Source: Nocardia huaxiensis | Lineage (GTDB): Bacteria > Actinomycetota > Actinomycetes > Mycobacteriales > Mycobacteriaceae | Assembly (NCBI RefSeq): GCF_013744875.1 | Contig: NZ_CP059399.1 | Coordinates: forward strand, 3,844,001-3,908,000 | DNA length: 64,000 bases | Direction of reading: 5' to 3' | Shown here: positions 32,296 through 40,568 of the stretch, piece by piece | Numbering within the stretch: the stretch's first letter is position 1 | Layout: the number at the start of each line of letters is the position of its first letter | The notes under the pieces: generated by a model | Told to the model about the DNA's origin: nothing | Database searches by the model: none | Seen by the model: the letters and a program-made list of their open reading frames with translations, nothing else | Made by a program: the position numbers and the translations under genes

Positions 32296-35031
32296 GTGAC
32301 CTCAGCCTCTACCGATCAGCGTCCGAGTGTCCTGTCTGCCTCCGGCTCCGGTGAGCAGCCCACGTTGCTGCTGCTGGACGGGCATTCGCTGGCCTACCGC
32401 GCGTTCTACGCGCTGCCGGCGGAGAACTTCAAGACCGCGGGCGGCCAGACCACCAACGCGGTGTACGGGTTCACCGCGATGTTGATCAACCTGCTGCGCG
32501 ACGAGAAGCCCACCCATGTGGCCGCGGCGTTCGATGTGAGCCGCAAGACCTTCCGCACCGAGGCGTACCCGGAGTACAAGGCCAACCGCATCACCACGCC
32601 GGACGAGTTCCGCGGTCAGGTGGAGATCACCCAGGAAGTGCTGGGGGCACTGGGCATTCCGGTCATGGCCATCGACGGCTACGAGGCCGACGACGTCATC
32701 GCCACCCTCACCACGCAGGCCGTGCCAGAGGGCTTCCGGGTCCTGATCGTCACCGGCGACCGCGACTCCCTGCAGTTGGTCAATGACAACGTCACCGTGC
32801 TGTACCCGAAGAAGGGCGTCTCCGAGCTCACCCGCTTCACCCCCGCCGCGGTCGAGGAGAAGTACGGCCTGACCCCGCAGCAGTACCCCGATTTCGCGGC
32901 CCTGCGCGGCGACCCGTCCGACAACCTGCCCGGCATCCCCGGCGTGGGGGAGAAGACCGCCGCCAAATGGGTCCGCGAGTACGGCAGCCTCGAAACGCTC
33001 GTCGATCAGGTCGACAAGGTCAAGGGCAAGGTCGGAGATGCCTTGCGCGCCAACCTGTCCAGCGTCGTGCTGAACCGTCAGCTCACCGAGATGGTGAAGG
33101 ACGTCCCGCTCCCGTACACGCCCGAGCAACTGGGCGTGCAGCCGTGGAACCGCGAGAAGATCCACTCCCTGTTCGACGAGCTGGAGTTCCGTGTCCTGCG
33201 TGACCGCCTCTTCGACACCCTCGCCCCCGTGGAGCCCGAAGCCGAGTCCGGCTTCGAGATCAGCGGCAGCGCCCTGGCCGCCGGCACGGTAGCCGACTGG
33301 CTGGCCGAACACGCCAAATCCGGTGTGCGCCATGGCGTCTCCGTGGTCGGCGTCGGCTCGCCCGTCCACGGCGACGTGCAGGCCATCGCCCTGGCCGCCG
33401 CCGACGGTGAGGGCGCCTATATCGACGTCCACACCCTGACCCCCGAGGACGAGAAGGCGCTCGGCGCCTGGCTCGCCGACCCCGAGACCGCGAAAGCCTT
33501 GCACGAGGCCAAGTCCGCCATGCACGCCCTGCGTGGCCGCGGCTGGGTCCTCGGCGGCCTCACCAGCGACACCGCCCTCGCCGCCTATCTGATCCTCCCC
33601 GGCCAGCGCACCTTCAACCTCGAAGACCTCTCCCTGCGCTACCTGAGCCGCGAGTTGCGCGTGGACAATGCCGGCGAGACCCAGCTGTCCCTGCTCGACG
33701 ACGAAGACCAGGTCGACGCCGAGGTCGCGAATGCCCAGATGTTGCGCGCCCGAGCCGTTTTCGATCTCGCCGACGCCTTCGACACCGAACTCGACCGCAT
33801 CGAATCCACCGCCCTGCTCGGCGATATGGAACTCCCGCTCCTGAGCGTCCTCGCCGACCTGGAGCACGCCGGCATCGCCGTCGACGCCGCGCAGCTCGAG
33901 GAACTCCAGCGCCAGTTCGCCGACCGCGTGGCCGATGCCGCCAATTCCGCGTACGGCGTGATCGGCAAACAGATCAATCTCGGCTCGCCCAAACAGCTCC
34001 AGGTGGTCCTGTTCGATGAACTCGACATGCCGAAAACCAAGCGCACCAAAACCGGCTACACCACCGACGCCGACGCGCTGGAGAGCCTCTACGAGAAGAC
34101 TCAGCACCCGTTCCTGCAGCACCTGCTGGAACACCGCGACGCCACCCGCCTGAAGGTCACCGTCGACGGCCTGCTGAAGTCGGTGGCCGACGACGGCCGC
34201 ATCCACACCACCTTCAACCAGACGGTCGCAGCCACCGGCCGCCTCTCCTCGACCGAGCCGAATCTCCAGAACATCCCGATCCGCACCGACACCGGCCGCC
34301 GCATCCGTGACACCTTCGTGGTCGGCCCCGGCTACGAGTCGCTCATGACCGCCGACTACAGCCAGATCGAAATGCGGATCATGGCCCACCTGTCGAAGGA
34401 CGAGGGCCTGATCGAGGCTTTCAATTCCGGCGAGGACCTGCACAACTTCGTGGCCTCCAAGGCCTTCGACATCCCCATCGCCGACGTCGACCCCGAACTG
34501 CGCCGCCGCATCAAGGCCATGTCGTACGGTCTCGCCTACGGCCTGTCCGCCTACGGCCTGTCCCAGCAGTTGAAGATCAGCGCCGACGAGGCGAAGGTCC
34601 AAATGGACATCTACTTCAACCGCTTCGGCGCCATCCGCGACTACCTCCAAGACGCCGTGGACAAGGCCCGCAAAACCGGCTACACCGAAACCCTCTTTGG
34701 CCGCCGCCGCTACCTGCCCGACCTCGACTCGTCCAACCGCCAACGCCGCGAGGCGGCCGAACGCATGGCCCTCAACGCCCCCATCCAGGGCACGGCCGCC
34801 GACATCATCAAGGTCGCCATGATCGACACCCAGCGCGCCATCCGCGACGCGGGCCTCGAGTCCCGCATGCTCCTCCAAATCCACGACGAACTCGTCTTCG
34901 AGGTAGCCCCCGGCGAACGCGAAGCCCTGGAATCCCTTGCCCGAGAACACATGTCCAACGCCATAGAACTCTCCGTCCCCTTGGAGGTCTCGGTAGGCGT
35001 AGGCCGCAGCTGGGACGCCGCAGCCCACTAA
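32296..35031 (+). CDS. polA: DNA polymerase I
   Basis: A 911-residue repair and Okazaki-fragment polymerase. Residues about 22-320: 5'-3' nuclease (LLLLDGHSLAYRAFYAL, DGYEADDVIATL, VTGDRDSLQLV, GDPSDNLPGIPGVGEKTA). Residues about 335-510: 3'-5' exonuclease-like domain lacking the acidic catalytic motifs, as usual in actinobacteria. Residues about 530-911: polymerase with motif A (TADYSQIEMRIMAHLS), O-helix (RRRIKAMSYGLAYGLSAYGL) and motif C (QIHDELVFEV). GTG 32296 is set by the leaderless promoter. Damage inducibility is inferred from the promoter. A hairpin terminator follows. Confidence 0.97.
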   Translation: MTSASTDQRPSVLSASGSGEQPTLLLLDGHSLAYRAFYALPAENFKTAGGQTTNAVYGFTAMLINLLRDEKPTHVAAAFDVSRKTFRTEAYPEYKANRITTPDEFRGQVEITQEVLGALGIPVMAIDGYEADDVIATLTTQAVPEGFRVLIVTGDRDSLQLVNDNVTVLYPKKGVSELTRFTPAAVEEKYGLTPQQYPDFAALRGDPSDNLPGIPGVGEKTAAKWVREYGSLETLVDQVDKVKGKVGDALRANLSSVVLNRQLTEMVKDVPLPYTPEQLGVQPWNREKIHSLFDELEFRVLRDRLFDTLAPVEPEAESGFEISGSALAAGTVADWLAEHAKSGVRHGVSVVGVGSPVHGDVQAIALAAADGEGAYIDVHTLTPEDEKALGAWLADPETAKALHEAKSAMHALRGRGWVLGGLTSDTALAAYLILPGQRTFNLEDLSLRYLSRELRVDNAGETQLSLLDDEDQVDAEVANAQMLRARAVFDLADAFDTELDRIESTALLGDMELPLLSVLADLEHAGIAVDAAQLEELQRQFADRVADAANSAYGVIGKQINLGSPKQLQVVLFDELDMPKTKRTKTGYTTDADALESLYEKTQHPFLQHLLEHRDATRLKVTVDGLLKSVADDGRIHTTFNQTVAATGRLSSTEPNLQNIPIRTDTGRRIRDTFVVGPGYESLMTADYSQIEMRIMAHLSKDEGLIEAFNSGEDLHNFVASKAFDIPIADVDPELRRRIKAMSYGLAYGLSAYGLSQQLKISADEAKVQMDIYFNRFGAIRDYLQDAVDKARKTGYTETLFGRRRYLPDLDSSNRQRREAAERMALNAPIQGTAADIIKVAMIDTQRAIRDAGLESRMLLQIHDELVFEVAPGEREALESLAREHMSNAIELSVPLEVSVGVGRSWDAAAH

Positions 35032-35043
35032 CAACAAGATCAC

Positions 35044-35092
35044 CAGGACCTGATGGCGGGTAGCTCTCGCGAAATGCCGCCACCAGGTCCTG
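35044..35092 (+). terminator. Terminator hairpin after polA
   Basis: CAGGACCTGATGGCGG pairs with CCGCCACCAGGTCCTG (one mismatch) around a 17-base loop, 13 bases after the polA stop. Confidence 0.65.
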
Positions 35093-35188
35093 CTGATCTC
35101 TGTTCGTGATCTCGAGAACGGAACCACAGCCAGTCTTCCCGCCGGAACGGGACTTTTCCGCCCGCCCACCAGAGCTCCATGATCTTGC

Positions 35189-35521
35189 TCAGCGCGCGAA
35201 TTGCCCCACGAGGTCGGCGCTGAGGTCTGCGGCGGCGCGGCAGGCGTTGGCGCAGGCCACCTCTCCCAGGCGTTCGCAGGTATCGGCGGTGCGCGAGCAC
35301 ACTTCCGCGGCCAATTCGCACAGACTGGAAGTCCACGTCGAATGCCGGTCGAGCATGTCGCCGGCGAGTCGGCAGACGTCGGCGCAATCCATCAGGGCGG
35401 TGATATGGGTTCGGGCGGCGTGATTTCCGCCCTTGTCGATGGATTCGCCCACTTGCCGGATGCAGCTGCGGTGGCAGCCGAGCAATGCGTTGATGGTGCT
35501 CTGAAGCTTCGGATCGGTCAT
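35189..35521 (-). CDS. Four-helix-bundle copper-binding protein (DUF326/Csp-like)
   Basis: A 110-residue all-helical protein with nine cysteines, several in CxxxC pairs (CHRSC at 16-20, CADVC at 46-50, C68, C75, C82, CANAC at 90-94). This spacing places Cys inside a four-helix bundle, as in cytosolic copper-storage proteins (Csp/DUF326), which buffer Cu(I). No signal peptide, so cytosolic. ATG 35521 has GAGGAG upstream. It is divergent from the leader-peptide unit at 35704. No copper pump or sensor is nearby. Confidence 0.82.
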   Translation of the reverse strand: MTDPKLQSTINALLGCHRSCIRQVGESIDKGGNHAARTHITALMDCADVCRLAGDMLDRHSTWTSSLCELAAEVCSRTADTCERLGEVACANACRAAADLSADLVGQFAR

Positions 35522-35703
35522 CGCGATACTCCTCGGACAGTCCGGATGGTCCGGTATTCACTGAGAGTTGGCGCGAGCGTCTGGCAGCGGTGTTCATTGT
35601 GTCATCCCGGCGTGGCGTGGGCTCCGCCACACGGTAGGTGACCTGCGGCGAAGTTACTCGTGGGTCGATTGCGAATATGGTTGCCAATGCGTGGGTCTGC
35701 CCC

Positions 35704-35709
35704 TATGCT
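35704..35709 (+). promoter_or_regulatory. -10 element of the leader-peptide transcript
   Basis: TATGCT seven bases before GTG 35717. It places the start of transcription on the GTG of the leader reading frame, 224 bases before the LeuA-domain gene. Confidence 0.5.
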
Positions 35710-35716
35710 CGGTGCC

Positions 35717-35848
35717 GTGCCGAATCCCGCCCACAGCCGCAGCGCAGTGCTTCGTGTCGCCGACCGCGACCGCGCCGCGCTCATTCCGCTTACCGCGATG
35801 GTGGCTGCTGTGCGAGTACTCGTAGTTCTCCGCCGTAGCGGGGTCTGA
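35717..35848 (+). CDS. Putative leader peptide with Val/Leu-rich control region
   Basis: A 43-codon leaderless frame (GTG 35717, TGA at 35846-35848) whose end reads MVAAVRVLVVLRRSGV. Codons 34-38 (GTA CTC GTA GTT CTC, 35816-35830) form a branched-chain amino-acid run just before a hairpin arm. An internal ATG at 35798 in the same frame gives a 16-residue peptide of classical leader size. The form (…V-L-V-V-L-R-R…) resembles known actinobacterial ilv/leu leader peptides. Its role would be sensing charged tRNA-Val/Leu by ribosome stalling. Confidence 0.55.
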   Translation: MPNPAHSRSAVLRVADRDRAALIPLTAMVAAVRVLVVLRRSGV

Positions 35849-35887
35849 TTCGGACCGGCCCCTCGCTGCGGCCGTTTGAACTCTTTT
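35832..35887 (+). promoter_or_regulatory. Candidate branched-chain amino-acid attenuator
   Basis: GCCGTAGCGGGG (35832-35843), covering the last leader codons, pairs with CCCCTCGCTGCGGC (35859-35872) with one bulge and one wobble: an anti-terminator. Its 3' arm overlaps a mutually exclusive CGGCC/GGCCG stem (35856-35860 with 35870-35874) followed by a T-rich run to 35887. A ribosome stalled on the Val/Leu codons leaves the anti-terminator free; one at the stop codon blocks it. The terminator stem is short (5 bp), which is the weak point. Confidence 0.5.
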
Positions 35888-35940
35888 TGCGCTGGTCCCC
35901 TCTGCCAAATTCTGGGAAGAAGTCGGGAAGACCTAGTTCA

Positions 35941-36363
35941 ATGACCATCACACTCGATACACACACGTTCATCGCCGCTGCCCCCAAGAGCCTGAAGGCC
36001 GAAAGCACCGGCATGACCCCCGCCGAGTTCTACGACCGGTACTGCGGACACGCGGGCCCGATCAAACTCGGCGAATACACCCACCGCCGCGCCGCCGAAT
36101 TCACCGCGACCCTCGAATTCGCCGGCCACCTCCGCACGGTGACCGCCACCGGAAGCCCCGTCGCGGCCCTGACCTCGGCCCTCTACGACGAGGGCTATCC
36201 GGTCGAAATCCTCCAGTTCCACCAGCGCCGCACCGAATCCGGCATGGCCACCTTCGTCCAGTGCGAATTCAACGGCCGCCGCGGCTGGGGCGCCGCCATC
36301 GCCGACGACAGCGCGGAATCCACTGTCCGCGCCATGATCGCCGGTATCAACTCGCTCGGCTGA
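35941..36363 (+). CDS. Stand-alone 2-isopropylmalate synthase regulatory (LeuA dimerisation) domain protein
   Basis: A 140-residue protein that matches only the C-terminal allosteric domain of LeuA. Shared features: F-Y-x-x-Y entry (AEFYDRYCGHAGPIKLGEY), strand pair with TGSPVAALTSALYDEGYPVE (the Gly-Pro-Leu-Ala-Ala helix start), LQFHQRRTESGMATFVQCEF and WGAAIADDSAESTVRAMIAG at the end. The catalytic TIM barrel is absent, and there is no upstream remnant. It is preceded by the leader peptide and attenuator and followed by a terminator, so it is a dedicated unit. It may bind leucine or assemble with LeuA; this is inference. An isopropylmalate-dehydrogenase-like gene is 1.1 kb downstream. Confidence 0.75.
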   Translation: MTITLDTHTFIAAAPKSLKAESTGMTPAEFYDRYCGHAGPIKLGEYTHRRAAEFTATLEFAGHLRTVTATGSPVAALTSALYDEGYPVEILQFHQRRTESGMATFVQCEFNGRRGWGAAIADDSAESTVRAMIAGINSLG

Positions 36364-36370
36364 CCCAAAA

Positions 36371-36408
36371 CGAATGCGCCGCAACCCTTCTGGGTCGCGG
36401 CGCATTCG
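36371..36408. terminator. Bidirectional terminator, LeuA-domain gene / trxA
   Basis: A 17-bp stem (CGAATGCGCCGCAACCC with one mismatch) and TTCT loop between the convergent LeuA-domain and thioredoxin genes. Confidence 0.8.
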
Positions 36409-36424
36409 GTGTGCGCGGGAGCGC

Positions 36425-36790
36425 TCAGGCCTGCTGCTGCTCGGCGAGCTGCTTGCGGACGTCGTCCATGTCGAGGGCCTTCACCTGGGTGATGAGGTCT
36501 TCGAGGGCGGCGGGCGGAAGGGCGCCGGGCTGGGCGAAGACGAGGACGCCCTCGCGGAAGGCCATGATGGTCGGGATCGAGCGAATGTTCGCGGCGGCGG
36601 CGAGTCCCTGCTGGTCCTCGGTGTCGACCTTGCCGTGCACCACATCGGGGTGCTTGTCCGAGGAGGCTTCGAAGGTGGGGGCGAAGGAGCGGCAGGGGCC
36701 GCACCACGAGGCCCAGAAGTCGACCAGTACGACGTCGTTGCTGGTGACCGTTTCGTCGAAGTTCTGCTCGGTCAGGGTCTGGGTGGCCAT
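36425..36790 (-). CDS. trxA: Thioredoxin
   Basis: A 121-residue thioredoxin with the redox motif WASWCGPCRSF (Cys30, Cys33), the buried Asp in VLVDFWASW and the cis-Pro in IRSIPTIMAF. It reduces protein disulfides, including peroxiredoxins such as that at 4745. ATG 36790 with AGAGGA upstream; the longer frame to 36982 crosses a hairpin and the neighbouring gene, so it is not used. The C-terminus has a Gln-rich end (KQLAEQQQA). Confidence 0.95.
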   Translation of the reverse strand: MATQTLTEQNFDETVTSNDVVLVDFWASWCGPCRSFAPTFEASSDKHPDVVHGKVDTEDQQGLAAAANIRSIPTIMAFREGVLVFAQPGALPPAALEDLITQVKALDMDDVRKQLAEQQQA

Positions 36791-36813
36791 GGCATCCTCT
36801 CGTGTCGTCTTGT

Positions 36814-36832
36814 GCCCGGTCCAACACCGGGC
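36814..36832 (-). terminator. Short hairpin between 2H gene and trxA
   Basis: GCCCGGT-CCAAC-ACCGGGC lies downstream of the 2H phosphoesterase stop and upstream of trxA (both minus strand). It may end the first transcript or sit in the trxA leader. Confidence 0.45.
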
Positions 36833-36848
36833 GGTTCGGTTGTGTTCC

Positions 36849-37349
36849 CTAGGCGACCGGCCACTCGAGCCGCCGATCTCCGTCCCACCGCCGGATACCC
36901 ACAACCGTAGCCCGGTAGTCCCGATCGGACCCGACCGCGTCCAGTGCGGCCTGCAACTGTCCCTCCCGCAAACGACGAGCAAGCGTCACATGCGGGGTCC
37001 AGGCATCGGGACGCAGATTGGTGGGGATTCCCGGGCAGGCCGCGATCACCTCGAAGATCTTGTGCTGCAAGGTCAATAGCTCGGCGGAGGGCACCACCGC
37101 GCGCACCAGGATCGGCGAGCGCGCGCCGAACACCAGCAGGCCGCCCAGTCGAAGCGGGAATGGCTGAAATCCCTGTTGCCCCAAGGTTTTATCGAGTCGA
37201 GGCCAGATCTCCTGGGCGACCGCCACGGTGATGTGCGGCCGATGGGCCGGTGACGGCGCGTGCAATCCGGCCGCCGCCAGCGTCTGCCACTGACGGTGAA
37301 TCTCCGCCTCGCTCGTCTCGTCGAGGATCAGTTCGACCGACTGCACCAC
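36849..37349 (-). CDS. 2'-5' RNA ligase family 2H phosphoesterase
   Basis: A 166-residue protein with the two HxTx motifs of the 2H superfamily: AHRPHITVAVAQ (about 38-41) and AWTPHVTLARRL (about 119-122), about 80 residues apart as expected. The duplicated alpha/beta fold is clear. Members act on 2',3'-cyclic phosphates or 2'-5' linkages in RNA; the cellular substrate is usually unknown. Start GTG 37349 with GGGAGG nine bases upstream; the next GTG codon is an equal alternative. Confidence 0.85.
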   Translation of the reverse strand: MVQSVELILDETSEAEIHRQWQTLAAAGLHAPSPAHRPHITVAVAQEIWPRLDKTLGQQGFQPFPLRLGGLLVFGARSPILVRAVVPSAELLTLQHKIFEVIAACPGIPTNLRPDAWTPHVTLARRLREGQLQAALDAVGSDRDYRATVVGIRRWDGDRRLEWPVA

Positions 37350-37472
37350 CGCCGCAAACCTCCCGAATCACCCATAACGGGCATTGTCCCGAGTCGCCAC
37401 CCAGGTCTCGAATTGTGCTCCGGAGTGTGCCGCCGTGTTGCGGACAGCGCCCGATACGCGAGGATATCCGGC

Positions 37473-38558
37473 ATGAGCAACACCGAGACCCGGCTTCGGC
37501 TGGGCCTGATCGAAGGCGACGGCATCGGGCCGGAGATAGTGCGAGCCACCCGCGACGTGGTGGACGAGGCACTGAAGGTATTGGAGCTGCCGCCCGTCGA
37601 ATGGGTGCCGCTCCTCATCGGCCACGCCGCCATCGCCGAGTTCGGCGACCCCATGCCCGAGCAGACCCTGAAGGCCCTCGCCGGCCTCGACGCCTGGATC
37701 ATGGGCCCGCACGACAATGCCTCCTACGCCCCCGAGTATCGCGCCGGACTGCCGCCCGCCGGCGCGGTCCGCAAACGCTTCGGCCTCTACGCGAACATCC
37801 GCTGGGCGCGCACACATCCGGATGTGCGGTCGGTGGCCGACGAGATGGATCTGATCATCGTCCGGGAGAACAGCGAGGGCCTCTACGCCGACCGAAACAT
37901 GTTCGCCGGCTCCGGGGAGTTCCAGCCGACCGCCGACACCGCGCTCGCCGTAGGCGTTTTCACCCATGGGGCCATCGAACGCATTGCGCACCAGGCGTTC
38001 CGGATCGCGACCCGGCGCCGCAAGAAGGTCACCATCGTGCACAAGGCGAACGTGCTGCCCATGACCATGGGCATGTTCCGAGACGTGTGCTACGAAGTGG
38101 CCGAACAGTATCCGGACGTGGAAACCCGCGACGAGCACGTGGACGCCATGACCGCCCTGCTGGTCCGCAATCCGGCCGACTTCGACGTCATCGTGACCGA
38201 GAACCTGTTCGGCGACATCCTCTCCGATCTGGCCGGCGAACTGAGCGGTTCGCTCGGCATGGCCGCCTCCCTCAACAGCTCGGACACCCAGGCCATGGCC
38301 CAGGCCGTGCACGGTGCGGCCCCTACGCTCGCCGGCCACAATCGCGCCAATCCGGTGGCCATGCTGCTGTCGGCGGTGGGCATGCTGCGCTGGCTCGGCA
38401 CCCGTGACGTGCACAGTGCGCTCTACCGTCTGGCGGACCGAATTGAACACGCAGTAGCGGAGACGTTGCGGGCTGGTGTAGCTACGTCGGATTTGGGTGG
38501 GTTAGCATCTACGACCGAATTCACCGAGCAGGTGCGGGCACGGCTGCACCGCTGGTGA
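37473..38558 (+). CDS. Isocitrate/isopropylmalate dehydrogenase family protein
   Basis: A 361-residue beta-decarboxylating dehydrogenase. Sequence marks: GLIEGDGIGPEIV (N-terminal nucleotide side), NIRWARTHPDV, RENSEGLYADRN (catalytic Tyr), VHKANVLP (catalytic Lys), and the metal-binding VTENLFGDILSDLAGELSGS with two Asp. The substrate-recognition region is not diagnostic: it could be a 3-isopropylmalate, tartrate or homoisocitrate dehydrogenase relative rather than LeuB itself. ATG 37473 follows GAGGA. It stands close to the LeuA-domain protein, which may hint at leucine or related 2-oxoacid metabolism. Confidence 0.85.
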   Translation: MSNTETRLRLGLIEGDGIGPEIVRATRDVVDEALKVLELPPVEWVPLLIGHAAIAEFGDPMPEQTLKALAGLDAWIMGPHDNASYAPEYRAGLPPAGAVRKRFGLYANIRWARTHPDVRSVADEMDLIIVRENSEGLYADRNMFAGSGEFQPTADTALAVGVFTHGAIERIAHQAFRIATRRRKKVTIVHKANVLPMTMGMFRDVCYEVAEQYPDVETRDEHVDAMTALLVRNPADFDVIVTENLFGDILSDLAGELSGSLGMAASLNSSDTQAMAQAVHGAAPTLAGHNRANPVAMLLSAVGMLRWLGTRDVHSALYRLADRIEHAVAETLRAGVATSDLGGLASTTEFTEQVRARLHRW

Positions 38559-38582
38559 GCGCACTTCCGGGTCCGGGCGTGT

Positions 38583-38610
38583 ATCGGCGTTGCTGCAAGG
38601 TATCGCCGAT
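38583..38610 (+). terminator. Hairpin after the dehydrogenase gene
   Basis: ATCGGCG and CGCCGAT separated by 14 bases, 24 bases after the stop and followed by TTAATGTT. Confidence 0.5.
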
Positions 38611-38708
38611 TAATGTTCGGTAACCGGCCCGCATGGACCGACCGACTCGCCTACATTTCAAACGGCGGGCGGCATCCGGATGTCGCGCACCCGAACTGTG
38701 GAGGACCT

Positions 38709-39608
38709 GTGTCTGTTCGTATTTCAATGCGCGGGCGTGCCGCGCGCGCCCTGTGTGTGATCGCCGGCGGCGCGCTCGCGCTGACCGCGTGTACCAGCAA
38801 CACCGAGGGCGGCGACGATGTCGCCAAGGTCGAGGTCGCGAAGGTCGAAACCATCGCGGCCAAGGTCCCGGACGCCATCAAGCAGTCCGGCAAGCTGGTC
38901 GTCGGCGTGAACGTGCCGTATCAGCCGAACGAGTTCAAGAACGCGGACGGCAAGATCGTCGGCTTCGACGTGGACCTGATGGACGCGGTCGCCAAGGTGC
39001 TCGGCCTGACGGCCGACTACCGTGAATCCGACTTCGAGAAGATCATTCCGTCCATCGAGACGGGCACCTACAACGTCGGCATGTCCTCGTTCACCGACAC
39101 CAAGGAACGCGAGAAGACCGTCGACTTCGTGACCTACTTCCAGGTCGGCACCCAGTGGGCGCAGCAGAAGGGCAAGGCGGTCGATCCGGACAATGCCTGC
39201 GGTAAGCGAGTCGCGGTGCAGCGCACCACCGTTCAGGACACCGACGAGATCCCGGCCAAGAGCGCCAAGTGCGTCGCCGAGGGCAAGCCGGAGATCGTGA
39301 AGGTCGCCTACGACGAGCAGTCCCAGGCCGCGACCGCGCTGGTGCAGGGACAGGTCGACGCCATGTCCGCCGACCTGCCGGTGACCATCTACGCCGTGGA
39401 CCAGAACAAGGACACCATCGAGACCACCGGCAAGATGTTCGACTCCGCGCCGTACGGCTGGCCGGTGCAGAAGGGCTCCGCGCTCGGACCGGTGCTGCAG
39501 GAGGCCGTCCAGTATCTGATGGACAACGGCCAGGCCCGCAAGATCGCCGAGAACTGGAACGTCGCGGCCGGCGTGATCACCAAGTCCGTCATCAACGGAG
39601 CGCAGTAA
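38709..39608 (+). CDS. Polar amino-acid ABC transporter substrate-binding lipoprotein
   Basis: A 299-residue family-3 solute-binding protein. Signal peptide with lipobox ALTAC (Cys near residue 26). The lobes begin at SGKLVVGVNVPYQPNEFKNA; GFDVDLMDAVAKVLGLTADY, YNVGMSSFTDTKEREKTVDF and SADLPVTIYAVDQNKDT follow. Two extra Cys (DNACGKRV, SAKCVAEG) could form a disulfide. The start GTG 38709 has GGAGG four bases upstream; the longer frame is discarded because its N-terminus has no signal. First gene of a three-gene operon. Glutamate/glutamine/aspartate-type ligand likely. Confidence 0.9.
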   Translation: MSVRISMRGRAARALCVIAGGALALTACTSNTEGGDDVAKVEVAKVETIAAKVPDAIKQSGKLVVGVNVPYQPNEFKNADGKIVGFDVDLMDAVAKVLGLTADYRESDFEKIIPSIETGTYNVGMSSFTDTKEREKTVDFVTYFQVGTQWAQQKGKAVDPDNACGKRVAVQRTTVQDTDEIPAKSAKCVAEGKPEIVKVAYDEQSQAATALVQGQVDAMSADLPVTIYAVDQNKDTIETTGKMFDSAPYGWPVQKGSALGPVLQEAVQYLMDNGQARKIAENWNVAAGVITKSVINGAQ

Positions 39609-39614
39609 CCGCAC

Positions 39615-40568
39615 ATGTCGCAAGACGAGACCAAGCCCGCGGCTTCCACCCCCGCGGTCGCGACCGAATCCGAGCCCGAGCCGATCAAAGCGATTCCGCT
39701 GCGACGGCCGGGCCGGTGGATCGCGGCCGCGGTGATCCTGGTGCTGCTGGGGCTGTTCCTGTGGGGCGCCAAGACCAACCCGGCCTACCACTGGGACACC
39801 TACTGGAAGTATCTGCGCGACGCGCGAATCGCCAAGGGCGCGTTGGTGACCCTGGAACTGACCGTGCTCGCCATGACCATCGGCGTGGTGCTGGGCGTGG
39901 TGCTGGCGGTCATGCGGCTGTCGCCGAATCCGGTGCTGCGGTCGGTGTCGTGGGCGTACCTGTGGATCTTCCGCGGGACGCCGGTCTACGTGCAGTTGGT
40001 GTTCTGGGGCCTGTTCCCGTCGCTGTACAAGACGATCACCGTCGGTGTGCCGTTCGGCCCGTCGCTGGCGGATTTCGATGTGCAGGGCTGGCAGGCTCCG
40101 TTCTTCTTCGCCATGCTCGGCCTCGGTCTGAACGAGGCCGCGTACATGGCCGAAATCGTCCGTGCCGGAATCAATTCCGTGGGTGAGGGGCAGCGGGAGG
40201 CGTCGACCGCGCTGGGCATGTCGTGGGCGCAGACCATGCGGCGCACCGTGCTGCCGCAGGCCATGCGGGTGATCATCCCGCCGACCGGCAACGAACTCAT
40301 CTCCATGCTGAAGACGACCTCGCTGGTGACCGCCATCCCGCTCACCACCGACCTGTACGGGCGGGCGCGCGACATCTACAGCGTGAACTTCCAGCCGATC
40401 CCGCTGCTGCTGGTGGCCGCCACCTGGTACCTGGCCATCACCAGCGTGCTCATGGTCGGCCAGTTCTACCTGGAGCGGTACTACTCGCGCGGTATGTCGA
40501 AGAAGCTGACCGGCAAGCAGCTCAAGGCCATGGCTTCGATGCAGCGCTCGGCGTTGGGAGACCAGTGA
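39615..40568 (+). CDS. Polar amino-acid ABC transporter permease
   Basis: A 317-residue HisM/GlnP-type permease with an N-terminal ~65-residue extension carrying one extra hydrophobic helix ([18 protein letters not shown]). The core contains [34 protein letters not shown] and the EAA loop [23 protein letters not shown] 39615, seven bases after the binding-protein stop. Its stop overlaps the ATPase start by GTGA. Confidence 0.93.
   Translation: MSQDETKPAASTPAVATESEPEPIKAIPLRRPGRWIAAAVILVLLGLFLWGAKTNPAYHWDTYWKYLRDARIAKGALVTLELTVLAMTIGVVLGVVLAVMRLSPNPVLRSVSWAYLWIFRGTPVYVQLVFWGLFPSLYKTITVGVPFGPSLADFDVQGWQAPFFFAMLGLGLNEAAYMAEIVRAGINSVGEGQREASTALGMSWAQTMRRTVLPQAMRVIIPPTGNELISMLKTTSLVTAIPLTTDLYGRARDIYSVNFQPIPLLLVAATWYLAITSVLMVGQFYLERYYSRGMSKKLTGKQLKAMASMQRSALGDQ

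Noticed and set aside
36791..36982. N-terminal extension of thioredoxin
   Set aside because: The longer frame runs through a hairpin and into the 2H gene; ATG 36790 has a ribosome site and the normal thioredoxin length.
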